From a virus: a stretch of DNA of 39,746 bases. The stretch spans positions 1 through 39,746 of the IMG/VR virus record IMGVR_UViG_3300033148_005531. One strand, 5' to 3'. Below are positions 6,317 to 14,115 of the stretch, one piece after another (position 1 is the first letter of the stretch; every line of letters starts with the position of its first letter). The translations under genes were made by a program, and so were the position numbers. A model generated the notes under the pieces. It did no database searches. It was not told the origin of the DNA and saw only the letters and a program-made list of their open reading frames with translations.

Positions 6317-7068
6317 AAAACTTTAAAGACGTATATGATATATTTTTTAACGCCGGCGAAGTGACCGAGATCCGGGCCTTTGGATTATCGCGAACAAATA
6401 AAGCCTGGGAAGGCTGGGCCGGCGGTACCGGAATTGTTTACGGGTATTTTGACAACCCGGATGATTTTGCCAGGGCAGCAGCAGCTCTTGAGCGACTCAA
6501 GGCGCCCGGAATATATTTTACAATAAATCCTGTGATCCCGGATCTTTTGGCCAGGTCCGCCAATCGGCTAAAAGCCGCCGGCGCGAAACCGCTTCAAACA
6601 TCGGACAAAAATATTCTCTGTATCCGGTGGCTTCCCATCGATCTGGATCCGGTCCGGCCATCGGGGATATCCTCCACAAACACGGAACTAAAATATTCAT
6701 TAAAAGTACAGCTAAGAATTAAGGAATACATCGAGCATAAATTTACACAATCAAAACCTCCTATACTGGCCGTATCCGGAAACGGTGCCCACCTGCTCTA
6801 CCGGCTGGAAGATCTGCCCAATACCGAAAAGATTACGGATTTGATCCGCCGGGCGCTGGCCGGAATCGGAAAAGAATTTTCCAATAAAAAAATAAACGTG
6901 GATCAAAAAGTCTTCAATCCCGCCCGGATATGGAAGTTGTACGGCACAACAGGCAGAAAAGGAGATCATACAAAAACGCGCCCGCACCGCAAAAGCTATA
7001 TTATATACAAACCAACGGCCAGTACAGGAACTCACCCAAAAAACAAAAAGAAGACGACTAAAGTCTAA
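6313..7068 (+). CDS. AEP/PrimPol-type primase
   Basis: The 251-aa product looks like an archaeo-eukaryotic primase domain that would make primers for phage DNA replication. Visible motifs are the metal-binding DxD (LPIDLDPVRP, D110 and D112), the nucleotide-binding block SGNGAHLLYRL with H160, and a third block VDQKVFNPARIWKLYGTTGRKG with D197 and R205. These match the order and spacing in PrimPol-type proteins of plasmids and phages. The C-terminus is a lysine-rich tail. It overlaps the previous gene by four bases and the helicase start by one base (TAATG), so primase and helicase are made together; in many related elements they are fused in one chain. Confidence 0.88.
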   Translation: MKNFKDVYDIFFNAGEVTEIRAFGLSRTNKAWEGWAGGTGIVYGYFDNPDDFARAAAALERLKAPGIYFTINPVIPDLLARSANRLKAAGAKPLQTSDKNILCIRWLPIDLDPVRPSGISSTNTELKYSLKVQLRIKEYIEHKFTQSKPPILAVSGNGAHLLYRLEDLPNTEKITDLIRRALAGIGKEFSNKKINVDQKVFNPARIWKLYGTTGRKGDHTKTRPHRKSYIIYKPTASTGTHPKNKKKTTKV

Positions 7069-8843
7069 TGGAGAATTGTCTCATTAAGCCAAATCCGATT
7101 TCGGTCTTGGAAGGTATGGCTGCGCTGGCCCCTTCTGATGAGAAAAAAACCGCAACTAAAGATATGGGGAAGGATAAAAAGTCTTCACCTCGTGGCTCTC
7201 AGAGCGCCGATTTGGGGCCGCTTGACGTTGAAAAGTACTTATCCCACTATGGGGTTGAATTTCAGCGAAAAGACAAGGGAAACAAAACCCTGTATATCCT
7301 GAATCAATGCCTGTTCGATCCCAATCACAAAGGAAAAGAGGCCTCCATTATCCAGGACCCCACCGGGCTGCTTACCTATCAATGCTTTCACGACTCGTGC
7401 AATCACACCTGGCACGACGCCCGGGCCATGATCTCCGGACAGGATAAAATCGTGCAATTCTGTGAAGGGTACGATCCGAACTTTGCGCCGGCAAAAAAAA
7501 CGTCTCCCATGGATACGGGCAAGGATCACCCAGACCCGCCGCCCCGCGTTCCCTCTCCTGAAAGTGTTGACCCCTCGATTTTTTTTGACGGTAAAAAACT
7601 CAGATCTCAATATCTGGCCAAATATCTGCAGGGATATCTCAATCCAATACTATGGGACGGTGCAGAATTTTACCGGTATAATAATAGCGGAGTATGGAAA
7701 ACCACACATCCGGATCTTATCGGAAAAATCGCCGAGCGCGCCCTGGACAAATACGCGACCAATAGTATGATTGAAGCGTCCATAAAATTGATGGGCAAAC
7801 GCATCATGATCGATCCGGAGCGGTTCCGGCACAATGTGGAATACTTAAATCTCAAAAACGGGATGTTGGAAATTTCCACGGGTAAACTATTTCCCCACAA
7901 TTCGGATTATCAAAGCCGCATCCAGTTGCCGGTGGAATATGATGAAAATGCCGAATGTCCCCGGTGGCAGCAGTTTTTGGGGGAAGTGTTTTCCGATGAC
8001 ATTTCAAAAGCGGCGGCGCTGCAGGCGTATTATGGATATTGCTTGTTGCCGGACTGCCGATTTCAGCGGTGTCTGTTCATGATCGGCGCAGGCGCCAACG
8101 GTAAATCCGTAGCAGCGGACATCCTGATCAGTATCCTGGGCGAGCATAATGTGTGCTCATTACCTCTGCAGTTGATGGGCCAGCGCTTTCTTATCGGGCA
8201 GCTCAAAGACAAACTGGTCAACGTGGCCACCGAGATCGCAACAAACCAGCCTATTGACACGGCAAACTTTAAGGACGCCGTGGCCGGTGGTCTTTTGATG
8301 GCGGACCAGAAACACGGCAAACCCTTTTTCTTTTATCCCATCGCAAAACATATTTTCAACATGAATGAAGTCCCGAAGATTACCGATAAGTCACACGGAT
8401 TTCAGCGCCGGCCGATCGTGTTGACATTCAATCAACGTTTTGAACCGCCGGACAATGATCCCATGCTTTTGGAAAAGCTGAAAAAAGAAATGAACGGCAT
8501 ATTCATGTGGATGCTCGAAGGACTGCAGGTAGTCCTGGAGACCGGGTATTTGCATGTTCCCGAAGGCGTGGAAGAGGATACACGGGCGTTTATTCAGAGC
8601 ACGAACCCGGTATTACAATTTATTGAAGAATGTTGCATTCTGGGTTCGGATTTTAAAGCCAGTCCACCCGATATGTTCGCGGAATACAAAAAATGGTGCA
8701 GCGACGGAGGAAACCGCCCTCTGGCCAGGAATCGATTTTATTCTCAAATCATGGTTCACTGCCCAAGCGTTGTTAAACGCCCGGATGGAGACAACAGACG
8801 ACGTATGTTTATTGGTATAGGCCTGAAAGACACCTGGTCGTAA
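7068..8843 (+). CDS. D5/P4-type SF3 replicative helicase with N-terminal zinc motif
   Basis: The 591-aa protein would unwind DNA at the phage fork. Residues about 75-115 hold a CHC2-like zinc motif (CLFDPNH at 81-87, then CFHDSC at 106-111), normally part of primases. Residues about 190-300 are a D5_N-like region. The superfamily-3 ATPase has Walker A GAGANGKS (340-347), Walker B around KLVNVATE (E389) and motif C-like IFNMNEVPKITD. A C-terminal winged-helix-like segment follows (FAEYKKWCSDGGNRPLARNR). The zinc module on the helicase chain and the catalytic AEP on the preceding gene look like a split primase-helicase. It is the last gene before the hairpins and iterons at 8856-9375. Confidence 0.93.
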   Translation: MENCLIKPNPISVLEGMAALAPSDEKKTATKDMGKDKKSSPRGSQSADLGPLDVEKYLSHYGVEFQRKDKGNKTLYILNQCLFDPNHKGKEASIIQDPTGLLTYQCFHDSCNHTWHDARAMISGQDKIVQFCEGYDPNFAPAKKTSPMDTGKDHPDPPPRVPSPESVDPSIFFDGKKLRSQYLAKYLQGYLNPILWDGAEFYRYNNSGVWKTTHPDLIGKIAERALDKYATNSMIEASIKLMGKRIMIDPERFRHNVEYLNLKNGMLEISTGKLFPHNSDYQSRIQLPVEYDENAECPRWQQFLGEVFSDDISKAAALQAYYGYCLLPDCRFQRCLFMIGAGANGKSVAADILISILGEHNVCSLPLQLMGQRFLIGQLKDKLVNVATEIATNQPIDTANFKDAVAGGLLMADQKHGKPFFFYPIAKHIFNMNEVPKITDKSHGFQRRPIVLTFNQRFEPPDNDPMLLEKLKKEMNGIFMWMLEGLQVVLETGYLHVPEGVEEDTRAFIQSTNPVLQFIEECCILGSDFKASPPDMFAEYKKWCSDGGNRPLARNRFYSQIMVHCPSVVKRPDGDNRRRMFIGIGLKDTWS

Positions 8844-8855
8844 GATATAAAATAG

Positions 8856-8950
8856 CCAGGAGCGACAGCTCCTGGAACCTTGTTGAAATTGAGACCCGGA
8901 GGGGCTCATCGCATACTGTTAAAATTAACAGTATATATTTTTTTTGTTTT
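8856..8950 (+). terminator. Stacked hairpins and probable early-operon terminator
   Basis: Three potential hairpins follow the helicase stop. CCAGGAGC/GCTCCTGG (8856-8875, loop GACA) is perfect. GAGACCC/GGGGCTC (near 8891-8907) contains one mismatch. ATACTGTTAA/TTAACAGTAT (8913-8934) is perfect and is followed by a T-rich tract to about 8950. The last is the likely rho-independent terminator. The first two give the transcript end a compact fold that might also be a small RNA. Confidence 0.6.
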
Positions 8951-9049
8951 TTTCGCGCCTCTCCCTTCTCTCCCTTTTCAAAATTTATCGCTCACTTTAT
9001 ATTCTTTTATGGCTATATACTTAAATTTTTATAATTGACAAAAAATGTC

Positions 9050-9375
9050 AAAAAGTGTCTCAAGTGAACACTTTTTGAGACATGTGAACATTTTCCGAAC
9101 ACTTTTTGAACACTTTTTGATTTTTGGATATATAGAAAATACAAGCAGTTAGAAGATTTTGAACAATTAGAACACTTTTTTTTACTTTATTTTACCGTAA
9201 AAAAAAAAGAAAAAAGAAAATAGAATGTATAAAGTAAACTTCAAAAAAACGGTTCTTTTTGTTCGGATCGTTGTAAAGCTTTGATTGCTGGGGCTTTAGC
9301 CCGAACACTTTGTCAAAAAAAAGTGTTCAAAAAGTGTTCGGATGTCTCAAAAAGTGTTCACTTGAGACACTTTTT
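9050..9375. other. Candidate replication origin: inverted arms of GAACACTTTTTGA iterons
   Basis: The 13-mer GAACACTTTTTGA occurs exactly at 9066-9078, 9097-9109 and 9108-9120 on the plus strand, and as its complement at 9327-9339 and 9347-9359. Degenerate copies lie near 9086, 9170, 9303 and 9313. A 34-bp block (9050-9083) is repeated exactly in inverted orientation at 9342-9375, and a second 24-bp block (9095-9118) is inverted at 9318-9341. The right arm is continuous; the left arm has an 11-bp insert. The roughly 200 bp between the arms is very AT-rich (9121-9260), like a DNA-unwinding element. Its place right after the primase/helicase operon supports an origin. A strong operator or recombination site is the alternative. 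Confidence 0.7.
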
Positions 9376-10132
9376 AAGAACAATACTGAATTATAGCGGG
9401 TAAAAGACGGACGGCGGCCGAGGCCAGCCAGGATTTAATTCACATGGAAGCAGCGATCAGAACACCGATGAGCGGTAAAATTTTTAAAAACAGGGAAGGG
9501 AAGGGCGCTGCGAGATCGGGAGTTTACCGGGTGATTATGGGGTTTTCTTGGATTATCTCGCTAAATCGTTGATATTCGTGGATCTGGGGTATTGGTAAAA
9601 TGGTAAAATACGAGTTACCGGCGGTTAAGGGAGAATATTGCCGGTTATGGCCAAATAACGAATTTATTATCAAGCGTGATTTTTGCCATCTTTCCGGTTT
9701 CGGATCAGCGGATCGCTGGCCGGTTTACGGTTTTTCGGGTGTCTCAGGTTGCGGACACGTCCGATAATAAATCAATATGTAAACTTTTTGGGCTGTTTCC
9801 GGGTTGGGATTTCCGGGATTATCGGCGATTATATGGGATTAAAAAATGACCTATATCCTACGTTTTGATGGATACCACCATGCCCCTTCCGGGTTATTTC
9901 CGTGCGTTGGGGGCGTGATGATCTGTATATCCCCCGAGCCCGGACCGGAAAAATCGCCCAGGTCACCGGGTCAATTTGAAAAAGACCGAAACCCCCATGG
10001 GTCCCATTGGGACTCCTGAAATATTGTAACTCACAGACGGATGGCTTTTTTGTTTTTTTTATAAAATAACTTTTAAATTTTTTCTGTAATTTTTTTTTAA
10101 AAAAATTATTCATTAAAAAACAATAAGGTTAT
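9376..10132. other. 757-base stretch without a convincing gene
   Basis: No frame here has a good ribosome-binding site and protein-like composition. A 57-aa frame at 9846-10019 (MTYILRFDGYHHAPSG...) has a weak GGGA upstream and is the least unlikely. A 61-aa frame (9683-9868) and a minus-strand 94-aa frame (9829-10113) look like chance. The left part is G-rich with short CCGGTTT/CCGGCGG/CCGGGAT words, the middle is mixed, and the end (10040-10120) is strongly AT-rich. It could hold the rest of the origin, a structured RNA, or a decayed gene. Confidence 0.5.
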
Positions 10133-10861
10133 ATGCCGACAAAAATCGAATGGTGTGAGGAAACATGGAATCCGGTAACCGGGTGTAGTGCTATAAGCGC
10201 CGGCTGTAAAAATTGTTATGCCCGGCGCATGGCCAACCGTTTGCGAGGCCGTTATGGATATCCTAAAGACAATCCTTTTCAAATTACATACCACCCGGAA
10301 AGATTTGATAAGCCTCGTAAATGGAAAAAACCTCGAATGATATTTATATGTTCTATGGGTGATCTATTTCACCATAATGTTCCTATAGATTGGATTTGGA
10401 ACGTTTATAATGAAATATATGATAATCCAAAACATATATTTTTAGTCCTCACCAAACGCATAGATCGCCTTGTAGAATTCCATCATATGTCGGATTTTTT
10501 AATGGATGATCCTATAAAAAATCTTTGGCTGGGTGTTACGGTTGAAAATCCGAAATATCTTTGGCGTATTGATGAGCTTCTTAAAATTCCGGCGATGGTT
10601 CGATTTGTCAGTATCGAGCCCATACTAGCCGCAATGGATATTAGAAAATATTTATATTATCCGCCATGTAAAGATGGGGTACCGCGATCGCTGATCAACT
10701 GGGTAATATGCGGTCCTGAAACCGGACCTGGTAGACGGGAATGCAAGCCGGATTGGATAAGGAATTTATATGATCAAACACGTTTTTCCTGCACGCCGTT
10801 TTTTGACAAAACAAAAAAAAATTGGATAGCAAGGGAGTATCCAAATGAAAAAAGACAGTAA
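10133..10861 (+). CDS. Phage Gp37/Gp68 family (DUF5131) protein
   Basis: The 242-aa protein matches the DUF5131 (phage Gp37/Gp68) family: the start IEWCEETWNPVTGCSAISAG, then CKNCYA, gives Cys at 8, 18, 25 and 28, suggesting an iron-sulfur or zinc site. IFICSMGDLFH, FLVLTKR, NLWLGVTVEN, FVSIEPIL and WVICGPETGPGRR are family-typical blocks resembling a radical-SAM-like barrel. The biochemical function is unknown to me. A family sometimes found beside it (three-Cys-motif partner) is not seen here. Its base composition is clearly more AT-rich than the flanking late genes, and it stands between two non-coding regions, which suggests a later acquisition (moron). Confidence 0.9.
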   Translation: MPTKIEWCEETWNPVTGCSAISAGCKNCYARRMANRLRGRYGYPKDNPFQITYHPERFDKPRKWKKPRMIFICSMGDLFHHNVPIDWIWNVYNEIYDNPKHIFLVLTKRIDRLVEFHHMSDFLMDDPIKNLWLGVTVENPKYLWRIDELLKIPAMVRFVSIEPILAAMDIRKYLYYPPCKDGVPRSLINWVICGPETGPGRRECKPDWIRNLYDQTRFSCTPFFDKTKKNWIAREYPNEKRQ

Positions 10862-11030
10862 AGCGCTGACGTGTATGAAGGATATTTGCAGGTTTCTGGA
10901 TATCACCAAGTACACGTTTTATAAGTTCGTTCAACTTGGTCTTCCTGTGAGAAAGGAGGGCCGGGATTGGGTCGGTCATAAAGACGAAATTAATGACTGG
11001 TTCAGGATTCAAAAATATTTTGAAAAATAG
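10845..11030 (+). CDS. Small HTH DNA-binding protein (61 aa)
   Basis: A 61-aa protein with a MerR/excisionase-like or Nu1-like helix-turn-helix (TCMKDICRFLDITKYTFYKF, then PVRKEGRDWVGHKDEINDWF), the pattern of small winged HTH proteins that read a single site. A GGGAG ribosome-binding site precedes the ATG, which overlaps the DUF5131 gene by 17 bases. It lies directly upstream of the terminase genes, so it may be a late-gene activator acting on the decamers at 11073-11102, a packaging recognition protein, or an excisionase. The sequence does not decide among these. Confidence 0.75.
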   Translation: MKKDSKALTCMKDICRFLDITKYTFYKFVQLGLPVRKEGRDWVGHKDEINDWFRIQKYFEK

Positions 11031-11054
11031 TTTTAAAACCCACCTAAAAAACCC

Positions 11055-11193
11055 TTGTCAAGTTTTTTTTGTGTCTGATTCAGTCTGATTCGGTTTGATA
11101 CAGGTATAAAAGCGTTTGAAAAAGACCCACCTTAAAATTTACCTCAAAACCCGTGTTATAAGAATAATGTGAATTATACGGGTTAAATTTATC
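11055..11193 (+). promoter_or_regulatory. Probable late-operon promoter region with three tandem decamers
   Basis: Three 10-bp units stand in a row: GTCTGATTCA (11073-11082), GTCTGATTCG (11083-11092) and GTTTGATACA (11093-11102). They are followed by a -10-like TATAAA at 11105-11110. No good -35 is at the right distance, as expected for an activator-dependent promoter. Nearer the terminase start, AACCCGT and ACGGGTT can pair (with flanking ATAA/TTAT) to form a leader hairpin just upstream of the ATG at 11194. Transcription from here would cover the late operon. Confidence 0.55.
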
Positions 11194-11727
11194 ATGGCCG
11201 GTCAAAATAAAATCGAACAATACAACCTTCAAAACCGTGTTTTAGAATTGAAAGGTGAGGGTTGCCCTCAAGATGAGATCGCCCAAATCGTATCGCGGGA
11301 ACTTAGGGAAGAACGCGGAATTGATGACGGTATTAGTCAATCTACGGTTCAACGTTTTTTGGCCAGGGTTAGAGCTCAGCGCAGCGAAGAAGCCGGCGCT
11401 CTAATTCAGGATTGGACAAAAATAACCGTCCCCGGCGATCTGAAAATCATTGAAGAAATCCAGGAATTTTTAATCAATATAAAACGGGATGTTAAAAAAG
11501 ATCCAAAAACCGGTGAGTTTATACCCGCCGGAATTGAATTGCGGAACCGGGTTTATGCAGCGGTAAGTCTGGCCAGGGTTACGTTTGATAAGTTAAAAAA
11601 TTTAGGCGCTTTGGAGCCTCCAAAAAAACCACCTGTAAAAGATGGCAAACCTGATATCACAAAATCCACTGTACCGGGCAGATCCAAAATACGATCAATT
11701 GCTGATCGATTTGGAATCGCTAAATGA
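11194..11727 (+). CDS. Probable terminase small subunit
   Basis: The 177-aa protein starts with an HTH-like region (residues about 8-65: NRVLELKGEGCPQDEIAQIV, SQSTVQRFLARVRAQRSEEA), continues with long helices that could oligomerise (DLKIIEEIQEFLINIKRDV; ELRNRVYAAVSLARVTFDKL) and ends in a basic, proline-rich tail (PKKPPVKDGKPDITKSTVPG). This layout and its place directly before the large subunit support a small terminase that recognises phage DNA for packaging. Sequence families of TerS are very diverse, so identity rests mainly on context. Its last 86 bases overlap the assigned terL start. Confidence 0.7.
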   Translation: MAGQNKIEQYNLQNRVLELKGEGCPQDEIAQIVSRELREERGIDDGISQSTVQRFLARVRAQRSEEAGALIQDWTKITVPGDLKIIEEIQEFLINIKRDVKKDPKTGEFIPAGIELRNRVYAAVSLARVTFDKLKNLGALEPPKKPPVKDGKPDITKSTVPGRSKIRSIADRFGIAK

Positions 11728-13189
11728 GCCGGATCAGCGGGACATACTGCGAGAAGTTGTTAAGAGCGATCTGTATTTTCTTGCAAAATATATACTCGGC
11801 CACTGGTGGTTGTGCTGGGTGCCTCATAAAGAGTTTTGTGAGGAGATTGAAAAAGATATTAACCAGACCCTTTATTTACTCCCCCGAGGGCACTGTAAAA
11901 CCCAGATATATAACACATCCGATACTATCCGCCATTATCTTATCACTCCTAACGAGCCTATCGGTATTTTTTGCGATCAGTCTAAAAAGGCAAAATGGAA
12001 GCTCCGCCCGATCCGGTACCAGCTCGAACAGAACCAAACACTTAAATGGCTCTTTCCTGAGCTATTATATCAAAATCCGAAACGGCAATCCGATAAGTGG
12101 ACCGATGAAGAGCTTATTCTTCCCGGGCTCGATACCCAGGGCCAGGAACCGTCCATCGGCGCATACGGCATCGATAATATGCCTACAGGCCTGCACTTTC
12201 CCAGGATTAAAGGAGACGACCTGGTTACTCCTGAAACCGTTACCACGGCGGATCAAATCAATAAAACCAGAAATAACTACGGCACGGTCCGATCGTCCAT
12301 ATTACAGTCCGGAGGAAATATCCAGGTGTGCGGAACTATTTACGATGACGGGGATCTGCACCGGGAACTGGAAGACTCCAAAGAGTACCGGGTTTATAAG
12401 CGGCCGGCGGAATGGACCGAAATCGGTGATGATAAAATTAAATACCGCCGAACCCTGTGGCCGGTTCAATTCGGTCCCAGGGTTCTTGATGAAATCAAGC
12501 GCGATCCGACCGTGGGGCTTTATATTTACTCATGCCAATATCTTTTGGATCCGGTACCGGAAGATGAAAGCGCGTTTTTTCAGCTCAAATGGTTTCCCCG
12601 GTATAAGACGCTGCCCAAAGGGCTTAATATGTTTGCGGCGGCGGATCTTGCCATATCCGAAAAAAAAGCCGCTGCAGAAACCGCAATTGTTGTGGGCGGC
12701 GTGAATTATTATTACGATTTATTTATCATCGATGTCCTTCACGGGCATTGGGGCTCTTTGGAAATCATCGACGAAATGATCGAGGTTCAGCGGCGGTATA
12801 AACCCGGGATATTTACCATTGAGGCTGAGAATATCCAGAGAACCATCATGCCGTTTTTAAGAATCAAGATGCGAGAGACCGGTTATTTTTTAAACACGGA
12901 TCCCCGGATGCCCAAGGGCGATAAAATCGCAAAAGCCAGGCCGTTTCAAGGCCGGGCAAAAGAAGGCGCGGTATATTTGCCGCAGAAGGGACCGGATCAG
13001 CCCGAATGGCTGGCTCAAACGGAACTGCAAATTAGGCGGTTTCCTAAAGGTAAGGATAAGGATATTGTGGATTCGATCGCGCTTCTTTGTCATCAGCTGG
13101 CCGAACAATGGCGTCCGGCCACGCCCGAAGAGGTCGAAGATCGGCAAAAAGATAAGTATGTGCCGCTGGATGCGGCGGTGGGAATGTGA
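11642..13189 (+). CDS. terL: Terminase large subunit
   Basis: The 515-aa ATP-driven packaging motor and nuclease binds at the portal and fills the head. The ATPase has a variant Walker A LPRGHCKT (80-87) and Walker B-like IKGDDLV (D192, D193). The RNase-H-like nuclease shows AAADLA (D325), FTIEAEN (E384) and DIVDSIA (D467), the expected acidic triad. Length is normal. The start is uncertain: the ATG at 11642 lacks a clear ribosome-binding site and implies an 86-base overlap with the upstream gene. A later TTG or CTG near the upstream stop would give a start closer to normal spacing. A frameshift product is not needed to explain it. Confidence 0.95.
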   Translation: MANLISQNPLYRADPKYDQLLIDLESLNEPDQRDILREVVKSDLYFLAKYILGHWWLCWVPHKEFCEEIEKDINQTLYLLPRGHCKTQIYNTSDTIRHYLITPNEPIGIFCDQSKKAKWKLRPIRYQLEQNQTLKWLFPELLYQNPKRQSDKWTDEELILPGLDTQGQEPSIGAYGIDNMPTGLHFPRIKGDDLVTPETVTTADQINKTRNNYGTVRSSILQSGGNIQVCGTIYDDGDLHRELEDSKEYRVYKRPAEWTEIGDDKIKYRRTLWPVQFGPRVLDEIKRDPTVGLYIYSCQYLLDPVPEDESAFFQLKWFPRYKTLPKGLNMFAAADLAISEKKAAAETAIVVGGVNYYYDLFIIDVLHGHWGSLEIIDEMIEVQRRYKPGIFTIEAENIQRTIMPFLRIKMRETGYFLNTDPRMPKGDKIAKARPFQGRAKEGAVYLPQKGPDQPEWLAQTELQIRRFPKGKDKDIVDSIALLCHQLAEQWRPATPEEVEDRQKDKYVPLDAAVGM

Positions 13190-13255
13190 TTTAAAAAAAA
13201 CATTACCCCCTGATCACCTCCGCCGGATCAAACGTCGAATGAAAGGGAATTAAAT

Positions 13256-13588
13256 ATGAAACTATTTAGCATGAAGTTGCCGAAAATGACCAAGAAAAAA
13301 TTAAAAGAAAAACCAATTAATCCGCCGATGGATCGGGAAGAATATCCTTGGGGACTGCGCTTGAACTTCGGTAAAAAAGAGACCGAGAAAATTCCGGCGT
13401 TAAAAAACATAGCTGCCGGGGCCAAAGTTAAAATACAGGGCATTGGCAAGGTGATTGAAGTTAGAACCACGGACACGGATGCCGAGAAAGGCCCCGCTCG
13501 GCACAATGTGGAAATCCAGATTCAAAAGATCGGGATTGAGGATCAATCCAAAACCAAAGAGCAAATATTTAACGAGGCGATAAAATGA
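13256..13588 (+). CDS. Small phage structural-type protein (110 aa)
   Basis: The 110-aa protein has a lysine-rich start, a block YPWGLRLNFGKKETEKIPAL and a beta-rich end (AKVKIQGIGKVIEVRTT; HNVEIQIQKIGIE). Proteins with a YPxGL-L start and a beta tail ending in LQI-type strands are common beside head genes of short-tailed phages, where some act as capsid-stabilising or staple proteins. The match here is by pattern only. An AAGGGAATT ribosome-binding site precedes the start, and the stop overlaps the next gene by four bases (ATGA). Confidence 0.6.
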   Translation: MKLFSMKLPKMTKKKLKEKPINPPMDREEYPWGLRLNFGKKETEKIPALKNIAAGAKVKIQGIGKVIEVRTTDTDAEKGPARHNVEIQIQKIGIEDQSKTKEQIFNEAIK

Positions 13589-13833
13589 TACCCACTGTTC
13601 CCATGGAAGCAGCTTTAAATGTAATAGCCCTTGATCCCTATGTGATCGGGTTTGTCAAAAACAACTTAGTAACCATCGGTCTATTTCTTGGATTTTTAAA
13701 AGGAGTCGCGAAAATCACACCTTCGACAACCGATGATAAAATCGTCACTCTTTTGAACAATCTTTTTATATCCCTAAAACCCCATGGCCGAAATCGCAAA
13801 ACCGACAATTCGGTCGCAAAACAAGGAGGATAA
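13585..13833 (+). CDS. Small membrane protein (82 aa)
   Basis: The 82-aa product has one clear membrane segment (about 20-42: VIGFVKNNLVTIGLFLGFLK) followed by AKITPSTTDDKIVTLLNNLF, a block with the look of a conserved phage family, and a basic tail. It overlaps the previous gene by four bases. It may be a holin-class or membrane-associated packaging protein. Its position between terminase and portal rather than by a lysin makes a holin role uncertain. Confidence 0.6.
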   Translation: MIPTVPMEAALNVIALDPYVIGFVKNNLVTIGLFLGFLKGVAKITPSTTDDKIVTLLNNLFISLKPHGRNRKTDNSVAKQGG

Positions 13834-13835
13834 TT

Positions 13836-14102
13836 ATGGACTGGTTGTTTGCATTAAGATTTATTAAGTTATTGATCAGTTTAATCAAAACTGCCGAAAA
13901 ACTTTTAGGTGCGGGGACAGGTGTCAAAAAGAAAGAGTTTGTTAAAGACGGCATCACCCAGGTTATTAAGTCCATGCCGGGCTTAAGTGCCGGAGGACAG
14001 AAAGAGACCTGGCAGCGGATCAACGAGTTCTTAGTTCCTATATCCGACCTAATTGACGCAATCGCCGAGTTGCTTTTCCCGAGCACCAAAACAGTATCAT
14101 AA
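13836..14102 (+). CDS. Small amphipathic protein (88 aa)
   Basis: The 88-aa protein starts with a hydrophobic/amphipathic helix (MDWLFALRFIKLLISLIKTA), followed by a soluble region (KKKEFVKDGITQVIKSMPGL) and a C-terminal amphipathic helix (LVPISDLIDAIAELLFP). An AGGAGG ribosome-binding site lies right before it, overlapping the end of the upstream membrane-protein gene. The two small genes look like a functional pair acting at the membrane. No family was recognised, and pore formation is only a possibility. Confidence 0.6.
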   Translation: MDWLFALRFIKLLISLIKTAEKLLGAGTGVKKKEFVKDGITQVIKSMPGLSAGGQKETWQRINEFLVPISDLIDAIAELLFPSTKTVS

Positions 14103-14115
14103 TTCGAGGTGATTT

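Noticed and set aside
9683-10113. Frames of 61 codons (plus) and 94 codons (minus) in the gene desert
   Set aside because: No ribosome-binding sites, Arg/Phe/Gly-rich content and no domain pattern. Kept only as a note in the non-coding entry.
11724-12704. 326-codon plus-strand frame inside terL starting with an ATGA overlap
   Set aside because: It lies wholly inside the terL ATPase and nuclease coding region. Its product is rich in Arg/Ser/Pro/Ile without domain pattern, while the terL frame carries all motifs; the ATGA overlap is coincidence.
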